The notes: generated by a model from the sequence alone, not told the origin. 64,000 bases of DNA from Macrosoma leucophasiata (GCA_036365455.1 JAWQUS010000022.1:6758001-6822000); one strand, 5' to 3'. Shown: positions 10,236-20,355, numbered from the stretch's first letter. Numbers and translations are program-made.

Positions 10236-11252
10236 AAAAATTATATTTGAAAAAGAATATGTACTGAGAAGATTAGTGAGAGTCGCCAACATTTTACTGT
10301 ACCTATATTATCATATTCCATGTAGAATCATCTCATCATCTCCGTCTCCTATAAGGAATTCTTAAGTTTTAAACATAGTAATTAATAAATTTTCCTCGTT
10401 TACTTGTCATTGACATAAAGAACAAAAATGCATTGCCATAAAAAGAAAAAATATATACCTATTATGTCAAAAATGAGATTAAGGGTCTTCAAAATAGTTA
10501 AGGCATTTTAGTAGGTATAACGAGAGACATATAATTTTAGAGAGAAAGCAGAATTTTCATTACGATTGGCCGTGCATTTTATTTTTCACCGAAAGCCCCG
10601 AAAGATACAAGAAAGTTGACGAATTTGACATACTTAGCTTAATTGAGTCCAAATAACAAAAGTCAACCGACATTAAATACCTATAATCCTACAAATTTAA
10701 AAGTTCATGTTACCACAAATTACCAAAAGGTTTATAAGATACAACCACCAGTAGAAAATGAACCCTAAACCTTTACGATACAGTATAATTCAACTCATAT
10801 ATTGGCTTTATACTTACGACATTTAGTTTCTCTCAAAGTGCATTTCCTCTAACAAGTCCATAGAGACAGTAATCCGATGCGCGCCATCTAGCGACGAGTA
10901 GGATTATCACCGGGTAATTGACATTAAGCGCGCGTTGACGACAAAACGCGGGAAATTGGTGTAAGAGCCGCCATATTTAGGTTTTTAATTGAGTAAACAA
11001 TCAGGATTTTGTAAGAGTGAACGATTCTCACTATAAATAGACATAAATGGAAAAAATTGATTAATTGATTGAATGATTTATCTATATCTAGGTATTTATT
11101 ACTGCAATAATTGTGTCCATTTAAACTGGGGGCACTTAATTACTTATAGTTCAAAGACACACCTAATTTACGGAGCTGCATAAAGTTACCACCTCTAAGT
11201 TGTCTAAATCCGGGAGAAAAAAAAACATTGAATATCATAACTTATGTATGTA
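10236..11252. other. Single-copy-looking DNA; possible distal 5' exon on minus strand
   Basis: Mostly AT-rich. At 10990-10818 (minus) there is a GC-richer stretch with 'aatatggcggctc' and 'agatggcgcgc', ending at a good donor (gtc|gtaagtat). It could be a 5' UTR exon of the LRR gene, but no transcript evidence or signal peptide supports it. Confidence 0.25.
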
Positions 11253-11372
11253 TCATCACGCCAGGTCCCTAACGGGGTAGGCAGAGAGTGTGAAGCGCCA
11301 GATATCCTGGTCCTGACATCTACCTTCATTATTCTCTTCATACATGCACGCCGATTCCGAAGACTTTTAACC
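11253..11372 (-). mobile_element. LINE family T, short 3' end
   Basis: Begins at the conserved terminus 'catcacgccaggtccctaac' and is truncated after about 120 bp. Confidence 0.65.
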
Positions 11373-11692
11373 ATGGCCCCGCGGCTGGTGTAGATCGTAG
11401 GCGATCTACTTAGTTAAGCATTACGGGCGCGGTCGGGTGTGTAATGGGTGACCGCTAGTGGCAAATTAAAATGAGCGTTTCCGTGCTTCGGAGGACACGT
11501 TAAGCCGTCGGTCCCGGTTGCTATCGATAGATAGTAGTCGTTCAACCTTGTCGGCGGTCTTGTGGGTGGTTTGCAAACATCCGACAGCGCATTGGAACAG
11601 CGTGGTGGAGTAAGCTCCAGGCCTCCCCCCAAAAAGGGGGGCAGACTCGTGCCCAGCAGTGGTACGTATAATGGGTTGCCATTATTATAATA
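11369..11692 (+). repeat. SINE family C, near full length
   Basis: The head has 'cgatctacttagttaagca', 'gggcgcggtcggg' and 'gtaatgggtgaccgc' spaced as in a 5S internal promoter. The tail ends 'ttgccattattataat'. Confidence 0.8.
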
Positions 11693-11726
11693 CTCGGGAT
11701 GATACGCCCCGTACGACTACGCTTGG

Positions 11727-12067
11727 TAGTTTGACGTGGGATGCAGCATCCCTCGTAAACCTACCAAACGTGGTGATTATGGCCAAATCCCCCGGCTTTC
11801 TCCCGGATTTAAGGAAAGGCTTTCAACAGTGAAAGTCGATGTTTCGGCTGAAATGGTGATAACGTTTTCGCAGGTTTATACCCTAGTAGTTTACATCGCA
11901 CTAGTGTTTTGTTCTGCCTCAGCTATATAAGACCAGGCTGAACATCATCGAATTGGTCTGCCCGTGACCACGGTAGCTGGAAGGCGACCGAAACGTCGGG
12001 TACGAGAAGTAGTTTGGGAGTGTTGTATATTAGCGTATACAAGTTATACAATGTATAACTTGTATAC
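11727..12067 (+). repeat. Repeat D fragment followed by Penelope-like 3' end and a perfect palindrome
   Basis: 11727-11790 matches repeat D. 11930-12000 carries 'gaccacggtagctggaaggc' and 'gaccgaaacgtcggg', the 3' terminal signature seen at 58035. 12035-12067 is a 33-nt palindrome. Confidence 0.55.
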
Positions 12068-13145
12068 CCTAGAAAATCAGTAAATTTAATTTCAACCAGA
12101 TTATCACCACCGCCGCCATTAGATCACCAGCTGATGAATGATGAACTCCTTGCCGAAACAAAAAACAATAGTCTTACGTGTGACAGTTAATGAGTGCATT
12201 GTGAGATGACAGCACTCCGTAACTCCACTGCACCCGTAATCTGATATTTTGTGTATGAGGGTTGTCACTTCCTTCAAATATTAAAAATTAAACATTTTAT
12301 ATTACTACCAAAAAAATCCTGCCATATTTCTCCTAGAGGGTTAATGTAGGATGTAGGTATAGGTACTCTATATCAAAATAAAAAAAAAACAAAATTCAAA
12401 TCATTTATTTCAAATTGGTCTACAATGACACTTTTGCATTGTCGGGTTATAAACTACCTAGAGAGAATGACTTATAATAATAATCCAAGTAATATAATAA
12501 TAATCCAATATTAGTGATTATTCACTCTAGGTTGTTTTAAAGTGCTCTCTAGGAGTCTAATTATATGAAATATATGAATATTATATTGTAGGTAGTCTGT
12601 TCAGCTATCTTGTTTTTTTACCCTTTTAAACTAACTTTAACTTCTTTTCAATATGAAAAAAAATTGGAGCCCCAGGATATGTTTTTCGGAGCCCCAGGAC
12701 TCTTCGGAACTCACTTTTATAATTGCTGTTATACATCATTGCTACCGTCGCCTACAAATGACGTGGCACGGCACTGTGGGCTTAAAGATTGCTATCATGG
12801 ACAAATAATTTCGACTTTATTTTTATAATATTAACATCAATTGACATTATTTTATAATGAATAGTTTAAAACGTCTCCCGTAATGACGCGCACGTCTCTT
12901 GAACTAGTAGGAGAGATATTGGACCCTCTGAGTACCGTTGGCCCTGTAAGGCTAGAAATTTTTGTACAGAAGAATCATAACATGCTATATACAAAAACCA
13001 TGGCCTGGCAAGGATCAACCCGTCACGTCATCTGGATTTCTGATGAGAAAAGTTAATTCGATATTATTGATCTGGCAGCCGATACTCGAAGGGTTCACTA
13101 GCTCTTGGACCAAACGTCAATCAACGAAAAACATGACAATGTTAT
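12068..13145. other. AT-rich DNA, nothing recognised
   Basis: About 1.1 kb with no exon, RNA or repeat that I can support. Confidence 0.5.
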
Positions 13146-13410
13146 ACTGGTGGTAGAGTTTCAGTGTAGGAGCTCGAAGGCGTAGGCACCACCGCATTAC
13201 CTAACCTCTCTGCCGCTAAATGGTGGTGTGTATCGTGTTCTGATTAGATGGTAATATACGTCCTCGTAATAACTATTACAGAGACATAACAACTTAGGGC
13301 TCAGGGGTGGTAAGGCATCTGCATTTTGACATCTGGTCTTTGTGAAAGTGTCTATATGCTGCAGTCATCACTTAACATCAATGTGAGCTGGAGGCTTGTT
13401 TTAATGTGTA
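13146..13410 (+). repeat. Family B, older subfamily
   Basis: The head is 'actggtggtagagtttcagt'. It has several subfamily substitutions ('acagagacataacaacttag') and lacks a clear A tail. Confidence 0.75.
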
Positions 13411-13755
13411 TGTGTTAATAAAAACATAATCAAATATTTTAAATACATCTGAAACAAATTGCCAACCCTATGTCCTTGTTAGGAGCTGTCACCGCAAACA
13501 ATAAATCCGTCTCACGATGATCCTTATCACCAGATGTTAAGGTTTAATTTCAAACGCTCTACGATGCCTTGGTTAAAACAATTAGCGCCGTGCACTTTTC
13601 AAAGCTCAAGTACGTTCTTGAGATGTTCTCTGAGTACAGTTTTTGAGTTTAGGGGCTATTCAGGTTTTCCGTGAGGATCATGTTTCGTTTATGTTAACCT
13701 TCTTTAACCTTGTATAATAAACGACGCAGTTTTTGTGTCTTTTAAGTTTATTACA
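13411..13755. other. Non-coding, nothing recognised
   Basis: No supported feature. Confidence 0.5.
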
Positions 13756-13960
13756 CTAGCGGCCCTCTCCGGCTTCGCGTGGTTGCAATGTTACCTACCC
13801 TCTCCTATTCATCTTGGCGTGATGTTATATAGCCTAAAGCCCTCCTCGATAAATGGGCTATCTAACATTGAAATAATTTTTCAAATCGGACCCGTAGTTC
13901 TTGGGATTAGCGCTTTCAAGCAAACAAACAGACTGTTCAGCTTTATAATATTAGTATACA
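13756..13960 (-). mobile_element. Short non-autonomous Helitron
   Basis: Read on minus, it begins 'tgtatactaatattataaag' (TC expected, TG here) and ends 'gaagccggagagggccgcta' followed by g, giving the CTAG end. The flanks are A and T, the Helitron target. It is the same family as the copy at 35310. Confidence 0.75.
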
Positions 13961-14067
13961 TGATATTCGAATATTTCGTATGACTTCACCATCGCGTTAA
14001 TCTTCTTCTTTTATGCCACGAGTAAAACAAACCCCTTCTAGACGGTCGGGACCAACCACCGACCATC

Positions 14068-14240
14068 ATTTTTTTTTTATATGAAAGTGGCAAACAAGCT
14101 AGCAGTTCACATTGATGTTAAGTGATGACTGCAGCCTATAGAACATCTACACATAGATCAAAGTCAAAATGCAGATGCGTTACCACTCCGGCCTAAGGTG
14201 TTATGCCTCTCTGCCGGAAATAACAGGGCGGTACATTAAA
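14068..14240 (-). repeat. Family B, 5'-truncated
   Basis: The poly(T) end and about 170 bp are present; it stops at 'cagggcggtacatta'. Confidence 0.75.
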
Positions 14241-14254
14241 ACGCTATACAGTAG

Positions 14255-14405
14255 TGTTGCCCAAATGCAAGACCAAGACGAGACTTGGCCAGTCTTGGTC
14301 TTGCGCCAATACACCTGGTCTTTGTCTTGGTCTTGGTATTGCGCTCTCAGTCTTGGTCTTGGTCTTGGTCTTGCAGCAAGAGTCTCGCAAGTCTCGCAAT
14401 AACCT
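14255..14405. repeat. Repeat K: inverted (AAGACC)/(GGTCTT) low-complexity tract
   Basis: 'gcaagaccaagacgagactt' on the left is answered by 'cttggtcttggtcttggtct' and 'cagcaagagtctcgcaag' on the right. A second copy lies at 20155. Confidence 0.65.
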
Positions 14406-14499
14406 GTTAGCCTATTGCTATTTATTAACGCTACTTTAGAATTTAGAATAACGTACATTTTGATTTTGAACTACACATACAAAGACATAGTAAAGGTGC

Positions 14500-14563
14500 T
14501 ATTCCGCGGGTCGCGACAGTCGTCGGCCGCGCGCGGCTATAGATGCAGTATGAAAATACCACT
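14500..14563. repeat. GC-rich repeat L fragment
   Basis: 'gcgacagtcgtcggccgcgc' through 'gatgcagtatgaaaatacc' is shared with 18475-18540 in inverse orientation. Confidence 0.55.
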
Positions 14564-14573
14564 ACAGCATCAT

Positions 14574-15244
14574 CATCAGCGTCGAATGTCCTTGTTACGG
14601 CCACTCCTGTTATGGTCGAGGGTACTACACTCGAAGTTGTTGACGATTACGTATACCTGGGACAAACGGTCCAGTTAGTTAGGTCCAACTTCGAGAAAGA
14701 GATCAATCGCCGAATCCAACTCGGATGGGCAGCGTTCGGGAAGCTGCGTTATATCTTCTCGTCCAATTTACCGTAGTGTCTGAAGAAGAAGGTCTTTGAC
14801 CAGTGTGTGTTGCCAGTGATGACATACGGAACAGAAACGTGGTCGCTCACTATGGGCCTCATAAGAAGGCTCAAGGTCACTCAGAGAGCAATGGAGAGGG
14901 CTATGCTCCGAGTTACTCTGCGAGATCGAATCAGAAATGAGGAGATCCGCATGAGAACCAAAGTAACCGACATAGCTCACCGAATAGCGAATCTCAGTGA
15001 CAGTGGGCAGATCACATAGCTCGCAGAACTGACGGCCGTTGGGGCAGAAGAGTTCTGGAGTGGCGACCGCGTACCGGAAGACGAAGCGTAGGCAGGCCCC
15101 CCACGAGGTGGACCGACGACCTGGTGAAGGTCGCGGGCAATCGTTGGATGAGGGCGGCCCAGGACCGTTCGTTGTGGCATTCTTTGGGGGAGGCCTTTGT
15201 CCAGCAGTGGACGCCTTTTGGCTGAAATGATGATGATGATGATG
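14574..15244 (+). mobile_element. RTE LINE, 5'-truncated copy with 10-bp TSD
   Basis: It encodes the last third of the RTE reverse-transcriptase ORF (from S-N-V-L-V-T-x-T-P-V-M-V-E-G). It is broken by a TAG where the other copy has Gln (S-S-N-L-P-stop) and by a frameshift near 15000. Target duplication 'acagcatcat' occurs at 14564-14573 and 15245-15254. The tail is (ATG)n. Confidence 0.88.
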
Positions 15245-15745
15245 ACAGCATCATTTCGTTCATCCAGATATCCTGCAAACCTATTTCTTACGCATATTTA
15301 TAATCTAAAAAATATATATCCACTAGATTGGCTTTCAAAAAATGGCCGCAAGTATTTTTTATATATTTTTTTGGGAAAGATTTTTTTTTTTTGGTTTTTT
15401 AATAAAATATTGTCCACCTCACGGCAATATGTATAAAGAATCTGGCAAATCACGTCCGCGGTTAGGCAATTGGCCGCCCTTACGTATTTTCAAAAAATTT
15501 AAATTAGTAAATTAAAGCTATTTTTTTTCTCATTATTATGGTATACGGGAGCCAAATTAAATCGGCAGCAAATGAGCGTTGCTGGCTGTTAAAGATAAAA
15601 TAATTTAATTAAAAATACCAAATTTTTGACTTGCGACCAAATTTTGATAGGCAACCTAGTAGATATATATTCTCTAGATAATAAAGTTGCGTAAAAATTC
15701 GGTTTGCAGCATATCTGGGTGAACAAAATGATTCTGCAGTGGGAT
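15245..15745. mobile_element. Foldback/MITE H with about 110-bp inverted ends
   Basis: The left end (15250-15360) and the right end (15600-15740) are inverted copies built around 'gcagaatcatttcgttcatc' and 'tgctgcaaacc'. The AT-rich interior is about 240 bp. Single-ended or interrupted copies occur at 24900 and 63251. Both RTE copies inserted at or beside its ends. Confidence 0.6.
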
Positions 15746-15753
15746 CTCAACCT

Positions 15754-18281
15754 CATCATTTCAGCCAAAAGACGTCCACTGCTGGACAAAGGCCTCCCCC
15801 AAAGAATGCCACAACGAACGGTCCTGGGCCGCCCTCATCCAACGATTGCCCGCGACCTTCACCAGGTCGTCGGTCCACCTCGTGGGGGGCCTGCCTACGC
15901 TTCGTCTTCCGGTACGCGGTCGCCACTCTAGAACTCTTCTGCCCCAATGGCCGTCAGTTCTGCGAGCTATGTGCCCTGCCCACTGCCACTTGAGTTTCGC
16001 TATTCGATGGGCTATGTCGGTTACTTTGGTCCTCATGCGGATCTCCTCATTTCTGATTCGATCTCGCAGAGTAACTCCGAGCATAGCCCTCTCCATCGCT
16101 CTCTGAGTGACCTTGAGCCTTCTTATGAGGCCCATAGTGAGCGACCACGTTTCTGTTCCGTATGTCATCACTGGCAACACACACTGGTCAAAGACCTTCT
16201 TCTTCAGACACTGCGGTAAATTGGACGAGAAGATATTACGCAGCTTCCCGAACGCTGCCCATCCGAGTTGGATTCGGCGATTGACCTCTTTCTCGAAGTT
16301 GGACCTACCTAACTGGACCGTTTGTCCCAGGTATACGTAATCGTCAACAACTTCGAGTGTAGTACCCTCGACCATAACAGGAGTGGGTGTAACAAGGACA
16401 TTCGACATAATTTTCGTCTTGTCCATGTTCATTTTAAGGCCCACTCGTTGGGAGGCCCTACTGAGGCCATTGAGCATTGTGCTAAGGTCTTCCAGGGTCT
16501 CAGCCATGACTACGATATCATCCGCAAATCGGAGGTGGGAGATGTACTCGCCGTTAATGTTGATGCCGAGTCCGTTCCAGTCCAGAAGCTTGAAGACATC
16601 TTCCAATGCAGCGGTGAACAGTTTCGGAGATATGACATCTCCCTGTCTCACACCTCGCTGCAGTTGGATAGGTTTCGAGTTCTGGTCCTGAAGGCGAACC
16701 GACATAGTGGCGTTTTCGTACAAGCTCCTTATCACCTCGATGTATCGGTAGTCGACTTGGCACCTCTGGAGTGACTGTAGCACAGCCCAAATCACGACCG
16801 AATCGAAGGCTTTCTCATAGTCCACAAACGCTAGACAGAGGGGCTGGTTATACTCTTCTGTCTTCTGTATAACCTGCCGCAGCGTGTGTATGTGGTCTAT
16901 GGTGCTAAAACCTTTACGGAACCCGGCTTGTTCGGGAGGCTGGAAGTCGTCGAGTCTGCGAGATAGACGGTTCGTAACCACTCTCGAAAACAGCTTATAG
17001 ACGTGACTTAGAAGTGCGATGGGCCTATAATTTTTAAGAAGGGTATTGTCGCCTTTCTTAAAGAACAGTACCACCACACTTCTGTGCCACGCCTGTGGCG
17101 TTTTTCCCTCGGATATGACGGAATTGAACATCAACTGTAGAGCTTCTAATACTGGCCTTCCGCCCGCTTTCAGGAGTTCAGCAGTGATTCCGTCATCACC
17201 CGGCGCCCTGTTGTTTTTGAGCTGTTTGAGAGCCGTGCTAATCTCGTCTAGACTGACGTCCGGGATATCTTCGGTGTAGTGTCGGGTCAGTCCGGCTCTA
17301 GGATCTGCTGCCGGACTGTTAACAGGTGGTCGTGCTGTCGTGTATAACTGTCCGTAAAACCGTTCGATCTCTTCTGCAAGCTCAGGTTTCGACGATACGA
17401 TTCTGTTGTCCTCTGTCTTCAGCTTAGTAAGATGGCTTTGCCCTAAGGACAGATCTTTGGCGAACACTTTAGAGCCCTTGTGCCGCTCTATGGCTGCTTT
17501 AATACTATCAGTATTAAAGTGCCGAAGGTCGCGAGTCAATGACTTCGAGATCTGTCTGTTGAGCCGCCTGTACACTAAAGCATCTTCAGAGGACTTCAGA
17601 ACCATACCGCGCCTCTCCTCCATGAGCTTGAGAGTTGAGCTGGAGATCTTTTTGGTTTTATTCGTAGGGCGGGTCTTGAAGAACTTAGAGCCCGCCGTAC
17701 GGACAGTTTCCACTAACCTGTTATTGTAATCGTCCACATCTACGCACTCTCTCAGGCATTCGAAGCGATTTTGTAGCTCGAGTTGAAAGCTCTCGGGGTT
17801 TTGGATTTGGGCAGGTGCTGGGCGGAGCGTAGACTTCATTAGTCGGGATCTTTCGATCTTGACCTTTATATTCAGTGTGCCTCTTACCAATCGGTGATCA
17901 CTCCCGGTTTTTACCGAATTGATCACAGAGACATCACTGAATATATGCCGCCTCGTGGACATAATGAAGTCTATCTCATTTTTAGTCGCACCATCAGGAC
18001 TGATCCAGGTCCACTTCCGGCACGCCCGCTTCTTGAAGAAAGAGTTCATCATGAAGAGGCTCTCTTTCTCCATGAAGTCAGCCAGAGTCTGGCCCCTGGT
18101 GTTTCGTCGCCCATATCCAAATCGTCCCACTTTCAGCTCATGATCACCTCGAACGCCCAATTTTGCGTTGAAATCCCCCATGACAACGTTGTAGTGGGTC
18201 TTCGAACTATGTATGGCTCTGGAAATGTCCTCATACATAGTTTCTACCTCATCATCGGAGTGTGCGGAGGTGTGAGGAGGA
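15754..18281 (-). mobile_element. RTE-clade LINE, 5'-truncated, flanked by perfect 12-bp TSD
   Basis: The target duplication 'ggatctcaacct' is at 15742-15753 and 18282-18293. The 3' end on minus is '..cagcagtggacgtctttt' with a short ATGATGA-type tail. The 5' end is cut inside the endonuclease domain. Confidence 0.92.
15761..18238 (-). CDS. RTE-type endonuclease/reverse transcriptase, N-terminally truncated
   Basis: One intact frame of 825 codons from the first ATG; the frame stays open back to the truncation point at 18281. Near residue 20 is G-D-F-N-A-K-L-G and near 115 is G-S-D-H-R-L-V, the last two motifs of an apurinic-type endonuclease whose N-terminal half is lost. The reverse transcriptase follows: L-K-N-Y-R-P-I-A-L-L-S, Q-A-G-F-R-K-G-F-S-T, A-F-V-D-Y-E-K-A-F-D-S-V and the catalytic F-A-D-D at residues 571-574. 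Then come G-L-K-M-N-M-D-K-T-K and a C-terminal W-Q-W-A-G-H-I-A-R-R region. In the family this protein nicks target DNA and copies its own RNA into the site. An unbroken frame and exact TSD imply a recent insertion, but truncation leaves no complete endonuclease, so this copy cannot be autonomous. It is not a host gene. Confidence 0.92.
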   Translation of the reverse strand: MYEDISRAIHSSKTHYNVVMGDFNAKLGVRGDHELKVGRFGYGRRNTRGQTLADFMEKESLFMMNSFFKKRACRKWTWISPDGATKNEIDFIMSTRRHIFSDVSVINSVKTGSDHRLVRGTLNIKVKIERSRLMKSTLRPAPAQIQNPESFQLELQNRFECLRECVDVDDYNNRLVETVRTAGSKFFKTRPTNKTKKISSSTLKLMEERRGMVLKSSEDALVYRRLNRQISKSLTRDLRHFNTDSIKAAIERHKGSKVFAKDLSLGQSHLTKLKTEDNRIVSSKPELAEEIERFYGQLYTTARPPVNSPAADPRAGLTRHYTEDIPDVSLDEISTALKQLKNNRAPGDDGITAELLKAGGRPVLEALQLMFNSVISEGKTPQAWHRSVVVLFFKKGDNTLLKNYRPIALLSHVYKLFSRVVTNRLSRRLDDFQPPEQAGFRKGFSTIDHIHTLRQVIQKTEEYNQPLCLAFVDYEKAFDSVVIWAVLQSLQRCQVDYRYIEVIRSLYENATMSVRLQDQNSKPIQLQRGVRQGDVISPKLFTAALEDVFKLLDWNGLGININGEYISHLRFADDIVVMAETLEDLSTMLNGLSRASQRVGLKMNMDKTKIMSNVLVTPTPVMVEGTTLEVVDDYVYLGQTVQLGRSNFEKEVNRRIQLGWAAFGKLRNIFSSNLPQCLKKKVFDQCVLPVMTYGTETWSLTMGLIRRLKVTQRAMERAMLGVTLRDRIRNEEIRMRTKVTDIAHRIAKLKWQWAGHIARRTDGHWGRRVLEWRPRTGRRSVGRPPTRWTDDLVKVAGNRWMRAAQDRSLWHSLGEAFVQQWTSFG

Positions 18282-18409
18282 GGATCTCAACCTATGTCTT
18301 GAATATTTCGTAATTAGTCAGTGTTGTCTGTCAAAATGACAAAAATATTACATGTGCTGTGTAATTAGCCAGTGGTAAAATGGTTTCAGCATAGAGGTTC
18401 GTAATGTTT

Positions 18410-18600
18410 ATACCATGAAATCCATGACGTTTCTGACGTCCTCGGCTGCGCGCGGCTCGCGACAGACGTTGGCCGCGCGCGTCTATCGTGAACCGCGGAA
18501 TCGGTTCCATACATTTTCATACTGCATCTATCGTCGCGCGCGGCCGATGACGTCATCTGCCGCGCGCGGCCGCGATCTGTCGCGCTGTTAAAGACCAACC
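18410..18600. mobile_element. GC-rich MITE L
   Basis: Several copies of 'ccgcgcgcggc'-type palindromes are bounded by 'gcgcgcggctcgcgacag' on the left and 'cgatctgtcgcgctgtta' on the right, which read as inverted relatives. It is much richer in GC than its surroundings. Confidence 0.5.
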
Positions 18601-18647
18601 AAATTAATAAATGGAAAAAGTAATTTAAAATTCGAAAAATCAACTGA

Positions 18648-18722
18648 CACGGGTAGGGTTCGAACCCACAACCTAAGTATCCATGCCAATACGCTACCCA
18701 ACTGAGTTATCTACCGTGTCCT
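18648..18722 (-). tRNA. tRNA-like sequence (probably SINE head or decayed tRNA)
   Basis: On minus, GACACGG at the 5' side pairs with CCGTGTC at the 3' side, and the T-arm GTGGG-TTCGAAC-CCTAC folds. The anticodon arm gives a loop of the wrong length around CAT, and the D-arm does not close. I treat it as tRNA-derived and not functional. Confidence 0.4.
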
Positions 18723-19080
18723 ACGGGATTCAGACTATCTATATACATATAATAAAACAGTAAAACTATTTAAAAAAAATGTTAAGTATAGCATACTAGT
18801 CTTACGCTCTTTTGCCTATTTCGAAGTGAGATTATTTTCTAAAGCATAATTAGTAATTAGAAAACATAGAAATAGGTTAAGTGAAGAGTCAGCGAGATGG
18901 TTACTTTTGATACCTAGGTTGTTCAGGGTTGGGCCCAGAGTAGATCGGTAAAGTGTCGGTTTTAGTTGCGTACATGAGTCAACACGAAACTTAATACCTA
19001 CCTCCTTCGGTCACATTGAAACATTGACCTTATAACTGAAGGCATATGGTCGATTGTCACGAAAAAACAACCTGTACCTA
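18723..19080. other. Non-coding, nothing recognised
   Basis: No supported feature; it ends at the TA target of the pogo-like element. Confidence 0.5.
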
Positions 19081-20143
19081 GGGGAGAGGGGGGCATGACG
19101 GGGAAGTTAACTGTTGAAAGCCAATAAAACTGATAATATTATTCTTATCAGATTTTTTAAATGTTAATTATTATCTGCTGTAATCACTCTTTCAATTTCA
19201 CTAATTATTAGGAACTCCTGTTTGATAAATAGATAAAGAAATTAAAAAATGTTCAATAAGTTCAATCACCCATCTTGCCCCTTGGGTAGGGTAAGATGGG
19301 GCGATGGTACTTATTACATAATTGCAAAATTATTATTATTATAATGAGTATCATTACGTGAAAAGTCTTAAATTTATGATTGCGGGCAAAATTCACATCA
19401 AAAATACCCCGTATCTTCGTCTTCATCTTCGACAACAGCACAACTACAGTGTGCCCATTTTTCACACACTGCACATGCCACCCATCCTTCTGTAGACTCT
19501 AAATAGCGACCTGCACAATAAAGACAGGGCGTCTTTTCTCCGCTTTAGTCACTACATTTCTTGGCATCTTTTTTTTGTGGTTTCCTAAGTTCTTTTATTA
19601 GTTTTCTCTTCTGCTTAGTATCATCTGCCAGCTTCTTTTTCTTAATGGTTTCTTCCAAATCGTTCTTATAGGGCGATGAGGTAATTATTGCGGTTTTCCT
19701 TCTCTTTTTTGTTACATTAGCTGTTTTACGTACGGAAATAGCATAATTTGTTGGAGGGTACCCTATACCCCATCTTGCCCTCGCATGCCTTGCGAACTTT
19801 AATAAATTATTAAACAAAAAGCGGTATTCACACGGTAATAAGTAACTACTTGCCTGTTTTCGTGAATCTTTACACATAAGAAAAAAAAAGCACTGTATCT
19901 GTAATAACAATATTTAGACCACTAACACTAATCAAGTGAAATGCAACAATTACAAGGGATTTAACAAAATTCAGTTTTTGCCCATTACTTAACAAATGTG
20001 ACAGTGTTTTTACCCGGACTCTGTGCTTGACATCATGGCGGCGCATCGTCATTCCCTAGCGGGATTCTGGTTGGTCAAATGTTACGCTGTATAAAGCCGT
20101 TGCCCCGTCTTGCCCGCAACCCCGTCTTGCCCCCCTCTCCCCT
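19081..20143 (-). mobile_element. pogo/Tigger-like DNA transposon, internally deleted
   Basis: The ends are inverted: 'ggggagaggggggcatgacg' on the left, and the right end read on minus is 'ggggagaggggggcaagacg'. TA flanks both ends (19079-19080, 20144-20145), the target duplication of the Tc1/mariner/pogo superfamily. At 1063 bp it is too short for a full transposase. The right end has a second 'ggcaagacgggg' subterminal repeat. Confidence 0.85.
19398..19910 (-). pseudogene. Transposase C-terminal remnant with zinc-binding domain
   Basis: A single frame runs from 19910 to a TGA at 19400-19398, interrupted by one TAA at 19547-19545. The first part has the basic K-K-R-R-K-T-A-I-I-T-S-S-P-Y-K segment and a Lys-rich helix. 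After the stop it continues P-C-L-Y-C-A-G-R-Y-L-E, then W-V-A-C-A-V-C-E-K-W-A-H-C-S-C-A, and ends D-E-D-T-G-Y-F. The paired C-x2-C clusters and W-A-H-x-x-C form the small zinc-binding tail known from insect pogo/Tigger-type transposases. The DNA-binding and DDE catalytic domains are absent, so this is a remnant inside a non-autonomous element. Confidence 0.8.
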
Positions 20144-20154
20144 ACTTTGCGACA

Positions 20155-20340
20155 CTCAGTCCTAACTGCAAGACGCAAGAGTCTCGCAGGCTTAGTCTTG
20201 GTCTTGCTCAAATCTTGCACCGTCAGTCTTGTTCTTAGTCTTGCTAAAATTAGGCAGTCTTGGCCTTGGTCTTGGTCTTGCAAAAATGCAAGAACAAGAC
20301 CAAGACCGATTTTGGGAAACACTACTATACAGCGATATAA
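20155..20340. repeat. Repeat K, second copy
   Basis: 'gcaagagtctcgcaggct', 'cttggccttggtcttggtct', then 'gcaagaacaagaccaagacc' and '..gggaaacactactatac'. It uses the same inverted motif set as at 14255. Confidence 0.65.
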
Positions 20341-20355
20341 CGCATATATTTATAT

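Noticed and set aside
15761..18238. 825-codon intact ORF as a host gene
   Set aside because: It has endonuclease and reverse-transcriptase motifs, a 12-bp TSD and an RTE-type tail; it is a LINE.
16322..18313. Several plus-strand ORFs of 75-150 codons
   Set aside because: Antisense shadows of the RTE reverse-transcriptase ORF.
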